From CANNDT01 sp945876205 (GTDB lineage: Bacteria > Acidobacteriota > Vicinamibacteria > Vicinamibacterales > UBA2999): DNA of 42,929 nt. Each line of letters starts with the position of its first letter. Position 1 is the first letter of the stretch. The notes beneath the pieces are model-generated. The model was not told the DNA's origin. It made no database searches and saw only the letters and a program-made list of their open reading frames with translations. This document shows, piece by piece, positions 7,764 to 15,638 of the stretch. The DNA lies in assembly GCA_947503365.1 (NCBI GenBank), contig CANNDT010000032.1:1-42929 (forward strand), read 5' to 3'. The position numbers and the translations under genes were made by a program.

Positions 7764-9385
7764 TCGACGAACGTCACCTTGTTGATCTCGCGCAATGTCG
7801 TGTGGCCCGTCAGCACCTTCTCGACCGCGGACTCGCGCAGAAAGCGCATGCCTTCCTCATGCGCTGCCTTCTTGATTTCAGACTGGGGGCGCCGCTCGAG
7901 AATCATCTCACGTATGCGATCGGACAGGTCGAGCAGTTCGCAGATCGCCGTGCGCCCCTTGAAGCCGGTGCCGCCGCACTCGATGCAGCCAGCCCCCTCG
8001 TAGAACTGATGAGTCTTGGCGAGCTCGGGATCGAGCGCCGACTCGATCAAGGCCTTCGGGTCGATGCGCACCTGCCGCTTGCAGTGCGAGCAAATCAGCC
8101 GCACCAGACGCTGCGCCAGCACGCAGTTCAGCGCCGACACGAACTGGTACGGCTCGACGCCCATGTTGATGAAGCGGCCGAGGACGTCGATGACGTTGTT
8201 GGCGTGGACGGTGGTGAACACGAGGTGGCCGGTGAGCGCCGACTGGATCGCGATCTGCGCGGTCTCGGGGTCGCGGATTTCGCCGACCATGATCTTGTCC
8301 GGGTCGTGCCGCAGGATCGACCGCAGTCCGCGGGCGAAGGTGAGGCCCTTCTTCTCGTTGATCGGAATCTGGGTAATCCCGGCGAGCTGGTATTCGACCG
8401 GATCCTCGATCGTGACGATCTTGTCTTCGATCGACTTGATCTCGGACAGCGCGGCGTAGAGCGTGGTCGTCTTGCCCGAGCCGGTCGGGCCGGTGACCAG
8501 CACCATGCCGTACGGCTCCTTGATGTACTTCCGGAAGCGCTTCAGCTCCGCCTCGGGAAAGCCGACGATGTCGAGGTTCAGTTCGGTGAACTGCTCGCTC
8601 ATCGACTCTTTGTCGAGCACGCGGATGACGGCGTCCTCGCCGTGCACGCTCGGCATGATCGAGACGCGGAAGTCGATCGTCTTGCCCGGCATGCGCACCT
8701 TGAAGCGGCCGTCCTGCGGCACGCGCTTCTCGGCGATGTCGAGCTCGGCCATGACCTTGATGCGCGAGATGATCGGGCTGTGGAACTGCTTGGCGATCGG
8801 CCGCATCGCCGGCTGCAGCACGCCGTCAATCCGGTATTTCACGTGAACGGCATCGTCGCCGGTCTCGATGTGAATGTCGCTCGCCCTGCGCTGGATCGCG
8901 GTGTAGATCGTCGAGTCGACGAGCCGGATGACCGGACTGATGTCGCTCGTCAGCCGCTCGACGGTGAGGCTCTCCTCCGCGTCTTCGTCTTTGAGGACCT
9001 GTAACTGAAACCCCTCGGTGGCGTCCTCGAGCACGCGCTGCGAGCTCTCGCTCTTCTTCAGGATCGACTGGATGGCGCTCGGCGCGCCCACCGTCACCTT
9101 GATCGGCGTCGCCAGGATCACGGCGAGCTCGTCGATCATCGGGATGTCGGTCGGATCCGACACGACGATCACCAGTGACTTGCCGTCCCTGCGGTACGGG
9201 ACGAACCCGTAGCGCAGCATCAGGTCGGCGGGAATCGAGCGAAACAGCTCCTGGTCGATCTTGAATTCGTCCATCTCGACGAATTCCAGCCGGTAGCGCT
9301 CGGCCAGCTTCTGCGCGCGCGCGACTTCCTGGGAGTAATCCTCGGGAGTCTGGACGACGAGGTGGGTAGGATCGACGGTCGACAT
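7760..9385 (-). CDS. gspE: GspE/PilB-family secretion ATPase
   Basis: A 541-residue hexameric assembly ATPase. The N1E/T2SSE_N domain occupies roughly 1-150. The ATPase core has Walker A GPTGSGKTTT at 299-308, an Asp box IEDPVE at 326-331, Walker B KIMVGEIRDPE at 364-374 and the His-box segment LTGHLVFTTVHAN. A tetracysteine zinc site is visible (C432, C435, C467, C470), as in GspE and PilB. All catalytic residues are intact. The gene begins three bases after the gspF stop. It powers assembly of the pseudopilus from the pseudopilins encoded downstream. No PilT-like retraction ATPase is in the window, which fits a secretion-type rather than a retractile machine; the rest of the operon is out of sight. 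Confidence 0.95.
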   Translation of the reverse strand: MSTVDPTHLVVQTPEDYSQEVARAQKLAERYRLEFVEMDEFKIDQELFRSIPADLMLRYGFVPYRRDGKSLVIVVSDPTDIPMIDELAVILATPIKVTVGAPSAIQSILKKSESSQRVLEDATEGFQLQVLKDEDAEESLTVERLTSDISPVIRLVDSTIYTAIQRRASDIHIETGDDAVHVKYRIDGVLQPAMRPIAKQFHSPIISRIKVMAELDIAEKRVPQDGRFKVRMPGKTIDFRVSIMPSVHGEDAVIRVLDKESMSEQFTELNLDIVGFPEAELKRFRKYIKEPYGMVLVTGPTGSGKTTTLYAALSEIKSIEDKIVTIEDPVEYQLAGITQIPINEKKGLTFARGLRSILRHDPDKIMVGEIRDPETAQIAIQSALTGHLVFTTVHANNVIDVLGRFINMGVEPYQFVSALNCVLAQRLVRLICSHCKRQVRIDPKALIESALDPELAKTHQFYEGAGCIECGGTGFKGRTAICELLDLSDRIREMILERRPQSEIKKAAHEEGMRFLRESAVEKVLTGHTTLREINKVTFVE

Positions 9386-9388
9386 AAT

Positions 9389-10597
9389 CTATTGACTGAG
9401 GACCGAGCCGAGCTCGAACAGCGGCATATACAGCGCCAGCACCACCATGGCGATGACGACACCCATGATCACGAGAATGATCGGCTCGATCAGCGTGATG
9501 AACCGTGACACTTCCGTCTCAATCTCTTCATCGTAGAACTCGGCCAGGCTGTTCAGCATTTCCTGCAGCGCGCCGGTGGACTCGCCGACCTCCACCATCT
9601 TGATCGCGACGTCGGGAAACATCCCTCGCACCCGCAGCGCCGCGGCAAAGCTCTGACCCTCGCGCACGATCCGTGTGACCTTGCCAATCTCCACGGCGAG
9701 ATACCGGTTGGACATGGCGGCGCTGGCGATTTCCAGCGCGTTCACCAGCGGGATGCCGCCTCCGAGCAGCGTGCTCACCGTGCGCGCCAGCTGCGACGTC
9801 GCGAACTTCCGCACCGTCTGACCAGCCCACGGCAGCTCCAGCAACAGCTTGTCGAGCAGCACGCGCTGTCCTGGCTGCCGCACCCATGCCGCGATGCCGA
9901 CCCCGGCGCCGACGATCGCGATCAGGATCAGCCAGAGATTGCCGACGACCAGGTTCGAGATGCCGACCACGATCCGCGTCGAGAGCGGCAGCTCCTTGCC
10001 GAAGTTGCCGTAGAACTCGGAGAACGCCGGCACCACCTTCACGACGATGATGCCAATCAGCACGACCATCAGCGTGACGAGCACCGCCGGGTAGATGAGC
10101 GCGGAGATCGTCCGCCGGCGCACCGCGCCGATGATCTTTTCGTAGGCGACGTAGCGGCGGATCACCGCGTCGAGATTGCCGCTGCGCTCGCCCGCCATCA
10201 GCGACGCGGCGTAGACCTTCGGAAAGAGATCCTGGTGTTCCGCGAACGCGTCCGACAACGCCGCGCCGGCCTTGACCTTTTCGTAGATGCCGTCGAGCAC
10301 GACCTTGAAGGTGGCGTTCGATACGCGCTGGCGCAGGATGTCGAGCGACTGTACGAGCGGCATCCCCGCCTTGAGGAGCGTGGCCAGTTCCTGGTTGAAG
10401 ATGAGGAACTCCTGGCGGCCGATGCGGCGGCGCCCGCCGCCGAACGCCAGCCGGCCGAGGCTGCCCTTCTGCTGCAGGGAAAGGACGAATAGCCCCTTCT
10501 CCTCCAGCTCGTGGCGCAGCCGCGCCTCGCTGTCGGCGATGTAAATCCCCTCGATGATCTCGCCGCCGGCCGTGCCGAGCCTACAGCGGAATTCCAT
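9389..10597 (-). CDS. gspF: GspF/PilC-family inner-membrane platform protein
   Basis: First gene of the secretion operon. The ATG at 10597 gives a 402-residue protein beginning MEFRCRLGTAGGEIIEG, the usual GspF N-terminus; longer in-frame starts add an unlikely 16-residue tail. Two T2SSF domains are visible, the first with FNQELATLLKAGMPLVQSL and the second with FATSQLARTVSTLLGGGIP. Three transmembrane segments lie at IYPAVLVTLMVVLIGIIVV, LWLILIAIVGAGVGIAAW and ITLIEPIILVIMGVVIAMVV. GspF anchors the ATPase to the inner membrane. The 78 bases between this start and the next gene should hold the operon promoter. A TCTAAT hexamer is present there, but I see no convincing -35 box. Confidence 0.93.
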   Translation of the reverse strand: MEFRCRLGTAGGEIIEGIYIADSEARLRHELEEKGLFVLSLQQKGSLGRLAFGGGRRRIGRQEFLIFNQELATLLKAGMPLVQSLDILRQRVSNATFKVVLDGIYEKVKAGAALSDAFAEHQDLFPKVYAASLMAGERSGNLDAVIRRYVAYEKIIGAVRRRTISALIYPAVLVTLMVVLIGIIVVKVVPAFSEFYGNFGKELPLSTRIVVGISNLVVGNLWLILIAIVGAGVGIAAWVRQPGQRVLLDKLLLELPWAGQTVRKFATSQLARTVSTLLGGGIPLVNALEIASAAMSNRYLAVEIGKVTRIVREGQSFAAALRVRGMFPDVAIKMVEVGESTGALQEMLNSLAEFYDEEIETEVSRFITLIEPIILVIMGVVIAMVVLALYMPLFELGSVLSQ

Positions 10598-10675
10598 CAC
10601 ACCAGTGTGGCATACCTTCCCTCTGATTAGACCGGGGGAAGGCACGGTCAGCCGGCATGAAATTGTGTGAAGGGG

Positions 10676-11563
10676 CTACTTGGGCTGCACGAAGGCGCGG
10701 AAGACCCGGATGCCCAGCTCGCGGGTATCGGTGCTCCGCATCTGCGGGATAGAGGCCGGGACAAACGTCTTGTCCACCGCGATCGTCATCTCCACCGACT
10801 CGCCGGCGCCAAGCTGGCTGGCGCTGATGTCGATGCGGCGCAGGTCGCGCGCCCCCCCGGGCGGAAGCGTGAAGCCGTCGAGCACCGTCGGGCCGATGCG
10901 CACCTCGACGCGCTGCGGCTCGGGCAGCGCCATCACCGGCTGATCGGCCTGCAGGAAGAAGACGACATCGCGCTTCGGGTTGCGGAACGAGAGCGTCGCC
11001 TCTTTCTTGGACCACTGCCACTCGATCCCGGAGGCCTCGCCGGCGACTTCGGTCTCATGCCAGCCGTCCCTGAAGACGACAAACAGGTTGTCGCTCTGCA
11101 GGCGCAGGTTGAAGGTCGCGACGGTAATCGCGCGCTGCCCGCGCGTGGTGCCGGCGAGCGGAAGGCGCTCGCCGCTCTGGGGCGAGAACAGCCCGACCTC
11201 GACCCGCGTTTCTCCCACATACGGGAACTTCGGCACGAACATCGTTCGCGGGTACTCGATCGTCGATCCCGGCTTCCATTGCCTCGTCGGCGTCGGCGGC
11301 TGGTGATCGTCGGTCCACATCAGCTCGCCATCGGCGTCGAGGAAGTGCACGAACACCCAGTAGTCCTCGGCAAATGCCGGCGCGTCGGCGGCGACCACGA
11401 AGCGGTACTGCAGGTCCATGGGGCTGCCGACCGCCGCATCGTTGCGGGCCAGGCTCAGGGTCGGCGTCGCCACCGCCTTTTCGTTCTCTTCCGCCCGGCC
11501 GCACGCCGCGACGGTGAGAGCCAGCAGCATGGCGGCCAGCGCGCGCGTCGATCTCGAGGACAT
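10676..11563 (-). CDS. Predicted lipoprotein of unknown function
   Basis: The chosen ATG (11563) gives a 295-residue protein with signal MSSRSTRALAAMLLALTVAACG, a clear lipobox. The mature part looks like a series of beta sandwich domains. It includes DYWVFVHFLDADGELMWTDD, a VPKFPYVGETRVEVGLFSP strand pattern and a segment after residue 150 with FVVFRDGWHETE. I do not recognise a named family; the first half resembles carbohydrate-binding or Ig-like folds with a conserved WxxxxH/FxD pattern. It is divergent from the microcompartment gene and separated from the secretion operon by 78 bases, so it may be transcribed alone or lead into that operon. Its role is not known. Confidence 0.75.
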   Translation of the reverse strand: MSSRSTRALAAMLLALTVAACGRAEENEKAVATPTLSLARNDAAVGSPMDLQYRFVVAADAPAFAEDYWVFVHFLDADGELMWTDDHQPPTPTRQWKPGSTIEYPRTMFVPKFPYVGETRVEVGLFSPQSGERLPLAGTTRGQRAITVATFNLRLQSDNLFVVFRDGWHETEVAGEASGIEWQWSKKEATLSFRNPKRDVVFFLQADQPVMALPEPQRVEVRIGPTVLDGFTLPPGGARDLRRIDISASQLGAGESVEMTIAVDKTFVPASIPQMRSTDTRELGIRVFRAFVQPK

Positions 11564-11599
11564 CTGTACTGGAATGATACCTCGCAATTCTGGTACAGT
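11564..11599. promoter_or_regulatory. Divergent promoter region with a CTGTAC/GTACAG dyad
   Basis: The 47-base space between the lipoprotein (minus) and BMC (plus) genes carries perfect six-base inverted arms, CTGTAC at 11564-11569 and GTACAG at 11593-11598. A TGG-TACAGT extended -10-like box (11591-11599) points to the plus strand. A TATCAT box (11574-11579, minus strand) points to the lipoprotein. Both boxes lie only 10-11 bases from their start codons and neither gene has a Shine-Dalgarno sequence, so transcripts may be nearly leaderless. The boxes are pattern matches only. Confidence 0.4.
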
Positions 11600-11610
11600 G
11601 CGCTCACCAG

Positions 11611-11889
11611 ATGGCAACATCAGACGCGCTCGGCATGGTGGAAACAATGGGCCTCATCGGATCGGTGGAAGCGGCCGATGCGATGATCAAGACGGCCAAC
11701 GTCGTCCTCATTGGCAAGGAGTACATCGGCGCCGGCTATGTGACCGTGCTGGTGCGCGGCGACGTGGGCGCGGTCAAGGCAGCCACCGACGCGGGTGCGG
11801 CCGCGGCGCGCCGGGTCGGCGAGCTGATCTCGGTGCACGTGATTCCCAGGCCGCACGCCGACGTAGAAAGAATCCTCCCGAAGTCATAA
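11611..11889 (+). CDS. Bacterial microcompartment hexameric shell protein (BMC-H)
   Basis: A 92-residue single-BMC-domain protein with the canonical pattern. It has LGMVETMGLIGSVEAADAMI, KTANVVLIGKEYIGAGYVTV, LVRGDVGAVKAATDAGAAA and a C-terminal VISVHVIPRPH-type strand. Length and motifs match the PduA/EutM/CcmK shell hexamers that tile the facets of microcompartments. The next gene encodes an acylating aldehyde dehydrogenase, the core enzyme of metabolosomes. No pentamer (EutN/CcmL), BMC-T, PduL or signature enzyme gene is present nearby, so this is an isolated or satellite locus whose remaining parts must lie elsewhere if a shell is made. Confidence 0.95.
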   Translation: MATSDALGMVETMGLIGSVEAADAMIKTANVVLIGKEYIGAGYVTVLVRGDVGAVKAATDAGAAAARRVGELISVHVIPRPHADVERILPKS

Positions 11890-11908
11890 GCCTTCTTCCA
11901 TGAACCGG

Positions 11909-11968
11909 GCCACAGAGACACAGAGACACGGAGAAGCTTTGGGCTCTGTGTCTCCGTGTCTCCGTGGC
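11909..11968. repeat. Inverted CACAGAGA-unit repeat
   Basis: Two 25-base arms (11909-11933 and 11944-11968) are inverted copies differing at three positions, all transitions. They are separated by a ten-base loop around AAGCTT. Each arm is itself built from 8-base direct units such as CACAGAGA and CACGGAGA. It fills most of the space between the BMC gene and the aldehyde dehydrogenase gene. It may form a long hairpin in RNA or a cruciform in DNA, and could attenuate readthrough from the shell gene. Confidence 0.85.
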
Positions 11969-11983
11969 TCGTGGATGTGAATC

Positions 11984-13762
11984 ATGGCCGCCGTGGAGCA
12001 GGCCGCGTCAGATAAAGATCTCAAATCCATCTCCGAAGCCCGCGCCCTGGCGCGCGCGGCTCGTCAGGCCCACACCCAGCTCGCGGAGCTCTCGCAGGAA
12101 CAGATCGACGCCATCGTCACCGCCATGGCCGCGGCCGTCACCCCGCACGCCGAGGCACTGGCGCGTCTGGCCGTCGAGGAGACGGGCTACGGCGTCGTCG
12201 CCGACAAGATTCAGAAGAATCTGTTCGCCTCCTGCCAGGTCTACGAGTTCATCAGGCCGATGAAGACCGTCGGCGTCGTCAACCGCATCGAGAGCAAGAA
12301 GATTATCGAGATCGCCGAGCCGTTCGGCGTGGTGGCGGCGATCGTGCCGTCGACGAACCCCACATCCACGGCGATCTATAAGGTGTTGATCGCGCTCAAG
12401 GCGCGATGCGCGATCGTCATCAGCCCGCATCCGTCAGCGGTCCGCTGTATCACCAGGGCGGTGGAGATCCTGGCGGAGGCCGCCAGCCGCGCCGGGGCCC
12501 CTGCCGGCAGCATCGGCTGGATGACCACTGTCACCCTCGAGGGCACCCAGGAGCTGATGAAGCACCGCGACGTGGCGGTGATTCTGGCGACGGGCGGCAT
12601 GGGCCTCGTTCGGGCGGCATACAGCGCCGGCAAGCCGGCCTACGGCGTCGGGCCCGGCAACGCGCCCTGCTACGTGGATTCGACGGCCGACCTGAAAAAG
12701 GCGGCGAGCGACATCATTACGGGCAAGACCTTCGACAACGGCGTCCTCTGTTCCTCCCCCAACTCCGTCGTCGCCGACGAGGCCATCGACGGGGAGCTGC
12801 GCCGGGAGTTCGAGGCGCGCGGCGGCTATTTCATGAACCAGGCGGAGATGGACGCCCTGGCGAAGGTCCTCGTCACGCCGCAGCGCCTCCCCAACCCGGC
12901 GCTCGTCGGCAAATCGGCCGCCTTCATCGCGGAAAAGGTGGGGCTCAAGGTGCCTTCCGGCACGCGGGTGCTGATTGCGCCGCTGGCGGGTGTCGGCCGC
13001 GACTTCCCCCTGTCGATCGAAAAGCTCGCCCCGATCCTGTCCTGGTACGTCGTCAAGGACTGGCGCGAGGGCTGCGAGCGCTGCGTCCAGATCCTGCGCT
13101 ACGGCGGCATGGGTCACACCATGTCGATTCATTCAAAGAACGACGATGTGATCCTGCAGTTCGGGCTGAAGAAGCCGGCGTTCCGCATCTGCGTGAACAC
13201 GCCGACGACCCATGGGTCGATCGGGCTGACCACCGGGCTCGACCCGGCCATGACCCTGGGATGCGGCGGCTGGGGTGGCAACATCACGTCCGACAACATC
13301 ACGCCACGGCACCTGCTCAATATCAAGCGCCTGGCCTATGAACTCCGACCGGCTGTGGTTACGGCCGAGGCTGTGGGGCGAACGACGTTACCGAAGGCCC
13401 CTGCCAAGCCGGTCGAAGGCGGCATTCCGGCCGCGGCGCTCGCCTCGCGTATAGATCAGTTCCTCGCCTCCAAAGGCTACAAACCAGACGGGCCTGACAA
13501 GGCCCGTCCCACCGAGTCCACTACTGAACCGGTGGGCCGAGCCGCGCCGAAGCCGCTTTTCGGCGAAGGCGGGTCAGGCTCGGCTTATGGCTCAGTGCAG
13601 CCAAATCAATCTCCCGCCGACTTCATCTGTGAAGATGATGTCCGCACCGCACTCAAGAACGGCCGCAAGCTGCTCATCGGCGACAAGACCATCGTCACTC
13701 CAGCCGCCCGCGATCTCGGAGATGCCGAAAAGGTCTTCGTTATCGCCGGATGGTCCTCCTGA
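11984..13762 (+). CDS. CoA-acylating aldehyde dehydrogenase (EutE/PduP type) with long C-terminal extension
   Basis: A 592-residue protein. Residues 1 to about 460 form an acylating aldehyde dehydrogenase of the EutE/PduP/AdhE-N type. Motifs are PFGVVAAIVPSTNPTSTAIY, the nucleotide-site segment GVGPGNAPCYVD (221-232), and catalytic Cys256 in TFDNGVLCSSPNS. These enzymes convert an aldehyde, NAD+ and CoA to acyl-CoA inside metabolosomes. The family is normally about 460-500 residues. Here a low-complexity linker (about 465-542) leads to a 50-residue tail containing FICEDDVRTALKNGRK and TIVTPAARDLG. A similar ITE...TPAAR motif occurs in other microcompartment proteins such as EutT, so the tail could be a targeting or interaction module; that is inference. 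The linker codons contain palindromic DNA. The start at 11984 has only a weak ribosome site. Confidence 0.9.
   Translation: MAAVEQAASDKDLKSISEARALARAARQAHTQLAELSQEQIDAIVTAMAAAVTPHAEALARLAVEETGYGVVADKIQKNLFASCQVYEFIRPMKTVGVVNRIESKKIIEIAEPFGVVAAIVPSTNPTSTAIYKVLIALKARCAIVISPHPSAVRCITRAVEILAEAASRAGAPAGSIGWMTTVTLEGTQELMKHRDVAVILATGGMGLVRAAYSAGKPAYGVGPGNAPCYVDSTADLKKAASDIITGKTFDNGVLCSSPNSVVADEAIDGELRREFEARGGYFMNQAEMDALAKVLVTPQRLPNPALVGKSAAFIAEKVGLKVPSGTRVLIAPLAGVGRDFPLSIEKLAPILSWYVVKDWREGCERCVQILRYGGMGHTMSIHSKNDDVILQFGLKKPAFRICVNTPTTHGSIGLTTGLDPAMTLGCGGWGGNITSDNITPRHLLNIKRLAYELRPAVVTAEAVGRTTLPKAPAKPVEGGIPAAALASRIDQFLASKGYKPDGPDKARPTESTTEPVGRAAPKPLFGEGGSGSAYGSVQPNQSPADFICEDDVRTALKNGRKLLIGDKTIVTPAARDLGDAEKVFVIAGWSS
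13487..13584. repeat. Palindromic repeats inside the aldehyde dehydrogenase linker
   Basis: Two palindromic structures lie in frame. The first has nine-base perfect arms (13487-13495 and 13500-13508, GACGGGCCT/AGGCCCGTC). The second is nested, with outer arms GCCGAGCC (13536-13543) and GGCTCGGC (13577-13584) and inner arms CGCCGAA/TTCGGCG (13545-13551, 13559-13565). The first shares its layout with the hairpin after guaB (29124-29145), including the CCC-ACM tail. This suggests intergenic repeat units captured by a coding region. Confidence 0.75.
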
Positions 13763-13796
13763 TCAGCCGCAACTGCTGAGCCCGCTGGACTTATTG

Positions 13797-13826
13797 TTGA
13801 CCCAGCTTTTGTGGGAATGGTAGAGT
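13797..13826 (+). promoter_or_regulatory. Sigma-70-like promoter for the lytic transglycosylase gene
   Basis: TTGACC (13797-13802) and TAGAGT (13821-13826) are separated by 18 bases. The -10 box ends only eight bases before the ATG at 13835, so the predicted transcript starts within one or two bases of the start codon. This is a consensus match only, without experimental support. Confidence 0.45.
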
Positions 13827-13834
13827 AGGACCCG

Positions 13835-15592
13835 ATGATGCTGAGACCACGTCCCGGCCTGATCGGAGTTCTGCTTGCTGTTGGGCTCTTGTCAGCGTGC
13901 GCCGCCCGCACCCCGGCCCAGGTTGCCCTGGCACCGGCACCCGTGGCTGCGCCCACCCAGGCCTCCGTTCCCCAGCTTCAACCCAAGCCACAGGCCGATC
14001 CGGTTGCGGAACTGATCGCGCTGTCGAACCGGCATTTCGAGAACGGCCAGAGCGAACTTCAACTCGGCCACCTCGCGACGGCCAAAGTGGCGTTCAACAA
14101 GGCCCTTGAAGTGCTTCTCGAGTCGCCGTATGGCGCTCGAACCGAGCCGAGCATCCGGGCCCAGTTCGACCGCCTCGTGGAGCGCATCAGCGCCTACGAA
14201 GCCACGGCGCTGGCCCAGGGCGACGGCTTCACGGAGCAAAAACAGTTCGAATCCGCAACCATCGACGAACTGCTGGCACTTTCGACATTTGAAGCGCCCA
14301 CCCCGACCCGCGAAACCCAGGCAGCCGTCGCCGCCGACCTCGAAGCCCTGACCCACGACATCGACATCCCCCTGAACGCGAAGGTCCTGTCGTTCGTCCA
14401 GCTCTTTTCGGGCCGGCTGAAGGGATTTCTCGAGGAAGGGTTGAGCCGTGGCGCTCAGTTCCTGCCGATGATTCAGGACGTCTTCCGCGCCGAAGGCCTG
14501 CCGCTGGACCTCGCCTACGTGCCGCTCGTGGAAAGCGCCTTCAAGCCCAGCGCCCTGTCGCGGGCCAAGGCTCGCGGCATCTGGCAGTTCATGCGCGGAA
14601 CCGGGCTGGAGAACGGCCTGAAGCACGACTGGTACATCGATGAGCGCGCCGACGCCGAAAAGGCGACCCGCGCGGCAGCGAAGTACCTCAAGACGCTTTA
14701 CGGGATCTTTGGCGACTGGCACCTGGCCCTCGCCTCCTATAACGGCGGCCCAGGACGCGTGCAGCGGGCGATCAAGCGGTCAGGGCGCGACGATTTCTGG
14801 AAGCTGACGGCCACCACGAAATACCTGCCGCGCGAGACGCGTGACTACGTGCCGCTGATCCTTGCCGCGGTCATCATCGCCAGAAATCCTGCCCAGTACG
14901 GGATGGACGTCCAGCCGGTCGAACTGCCGAAATTCGAGAGGGTCACGCTGCCCGTGCCCGTGGACCTGCGGCGGGTCGCCGAATGGATCGGCACGCCGGT
15001 GCAGGCGATCCAGGCCCTGAATCCCGAGCTGCGCCGCTGGACGACCCCCGTCCGCGCCAAGGATTACGAGCTGAAGGTGCCGAACGGCACGGCCGACATG
15101 GTCCGCGAACAGCTCGTGCAGACCGAGCCGACTGATTTGGCGACGCTCAACTGGCACACGGTGCGCAAGGGCGAGACGCTGGCGACGATTTCGAAGAAGC
15201 TGAAGGTCAGCCGCGCCGACCTCGCCGAGGCGAACTACATGGCGGCGAAGGCCAAGGTAAAGGCCGGCCAGCGCCTCATCATTCCGCGCGCCCCGGCGCT
15301 TCTGCTGGCCGCACGAACCGATTCCCCCGCACCGCCCGTCACCGAGTCACGTTCGGTCGATGTGGTGGTCGCCAGCAACGTGGCGCCGGAGGCGGTCAAG
15401 TCCGAGCAGTCGAAGGCCCAGGCGAAGCTCACCTATCGCGTCAAGCGCGGTGACACGCTGTTCTCCATCGCCAAGCTCTATCGAACGACGGTCGCGTCGC
15501 TCAAGTCGTGGAACCGGCTGCGGGGCAACGGCCTGCAGGTCGGTCAGCGGCTGACGATCCTCACGACGCGCACGGTCAACGCCACCCACTAA
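13835..15592 (+). CDS. mltD: MltD-like lytic transglycosylase lipoprotein with two LysM domains
   Basis: A 585-residue protein. The signal GLIGVLLAVGLLSAC carries a lipobox. A helical, TPR-like segment (about 45-100) precedes the SLT domain (about 205-340). That domain has the catalytic Glu in VPLVESAFKPSALS (about E233), then ARGIWQFMRGTG and LALASYNGGPGRV. Two LysM peptidoglycan-binding modules follow, WHTVRKGETLATISKKLKVS and YRVKRGDTLFSIAKLYRTT, separated by an Ala/Pro/Val-rich linker. The enzyme cleaves glycan strands to 1,6-anhydromuramyl ends in the periplasm. All features match the MltD family. It has its own likely promoter and a strong downstream terminator, so it is probably a single-gene unit. 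Confidence 0.95.
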   Translation: MMLRPRPGLIGVLLAVGLLSACAARTPAQVALAPAPVAAPTQASVPQLQPKPQADPVAELIALSNRHFENGQSELQLGHLATAKVAFNKALEVLLESPYGARTEPSIRAQFDRLVERISAYEATALAQGDGFTEQKQFESATIDELLALSTFEAPTPTRETQAAVAADLEALTHDIDIPLNAKVLSFVQLFSGRLKGFLEEGLSRGAQFLPMIQDVFRAEGLPLDLAYVPLVESAFKPSALSRAKARGIWQFMRGTGLENGLKHDWYIDERADAEKATRAAAKYLKTLYGIFGDWHLALASYNGGPGRVQRAIKRSGRDDFWKLTATTKYLPRETRDYVPLILAAVIIARNPAQYGMDVQPVELPKFERVTLPVPVDLRRVAEWIGTPVQAIQALNPELRRWTTPVRAKDYELKVPNGTADMVREQLVQTEPTDLATLNWHTVRKGETLATISKKLKVSRADLAEANYMAAKAKVKAGQRLIIPRAPALLLAARTDSPAPPVTESRSVDVVVASNVAPEAVKSEQSKAQAKLTYRVKRGDTLFSIAKLYRTTVASLKSWNRLRGNGLQVGQRLTILTTRTVNATH

Positions 15593-15596
15593 AAAC

Positions 15597-15632
15597 AAAA
15601 AGGGCGGGTCCTCAGGGACCCGCCCTTTTTTT
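15597..15632 (+). terminator. Rho-independent terminator after mltD
   Basis: A ten-base GC stem, GGGCGGGTCC (15602-15611) and GGACCCGCCC (15616-15625), has a TCAG loop. An A run precedes it and seven Ts follow. Because both A and T tracts are present, it could also work for minus-strand transcripts from the coiled-coil gene. Confidence 0.92.
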
Positions 15633-15638
15633 GTCTCG

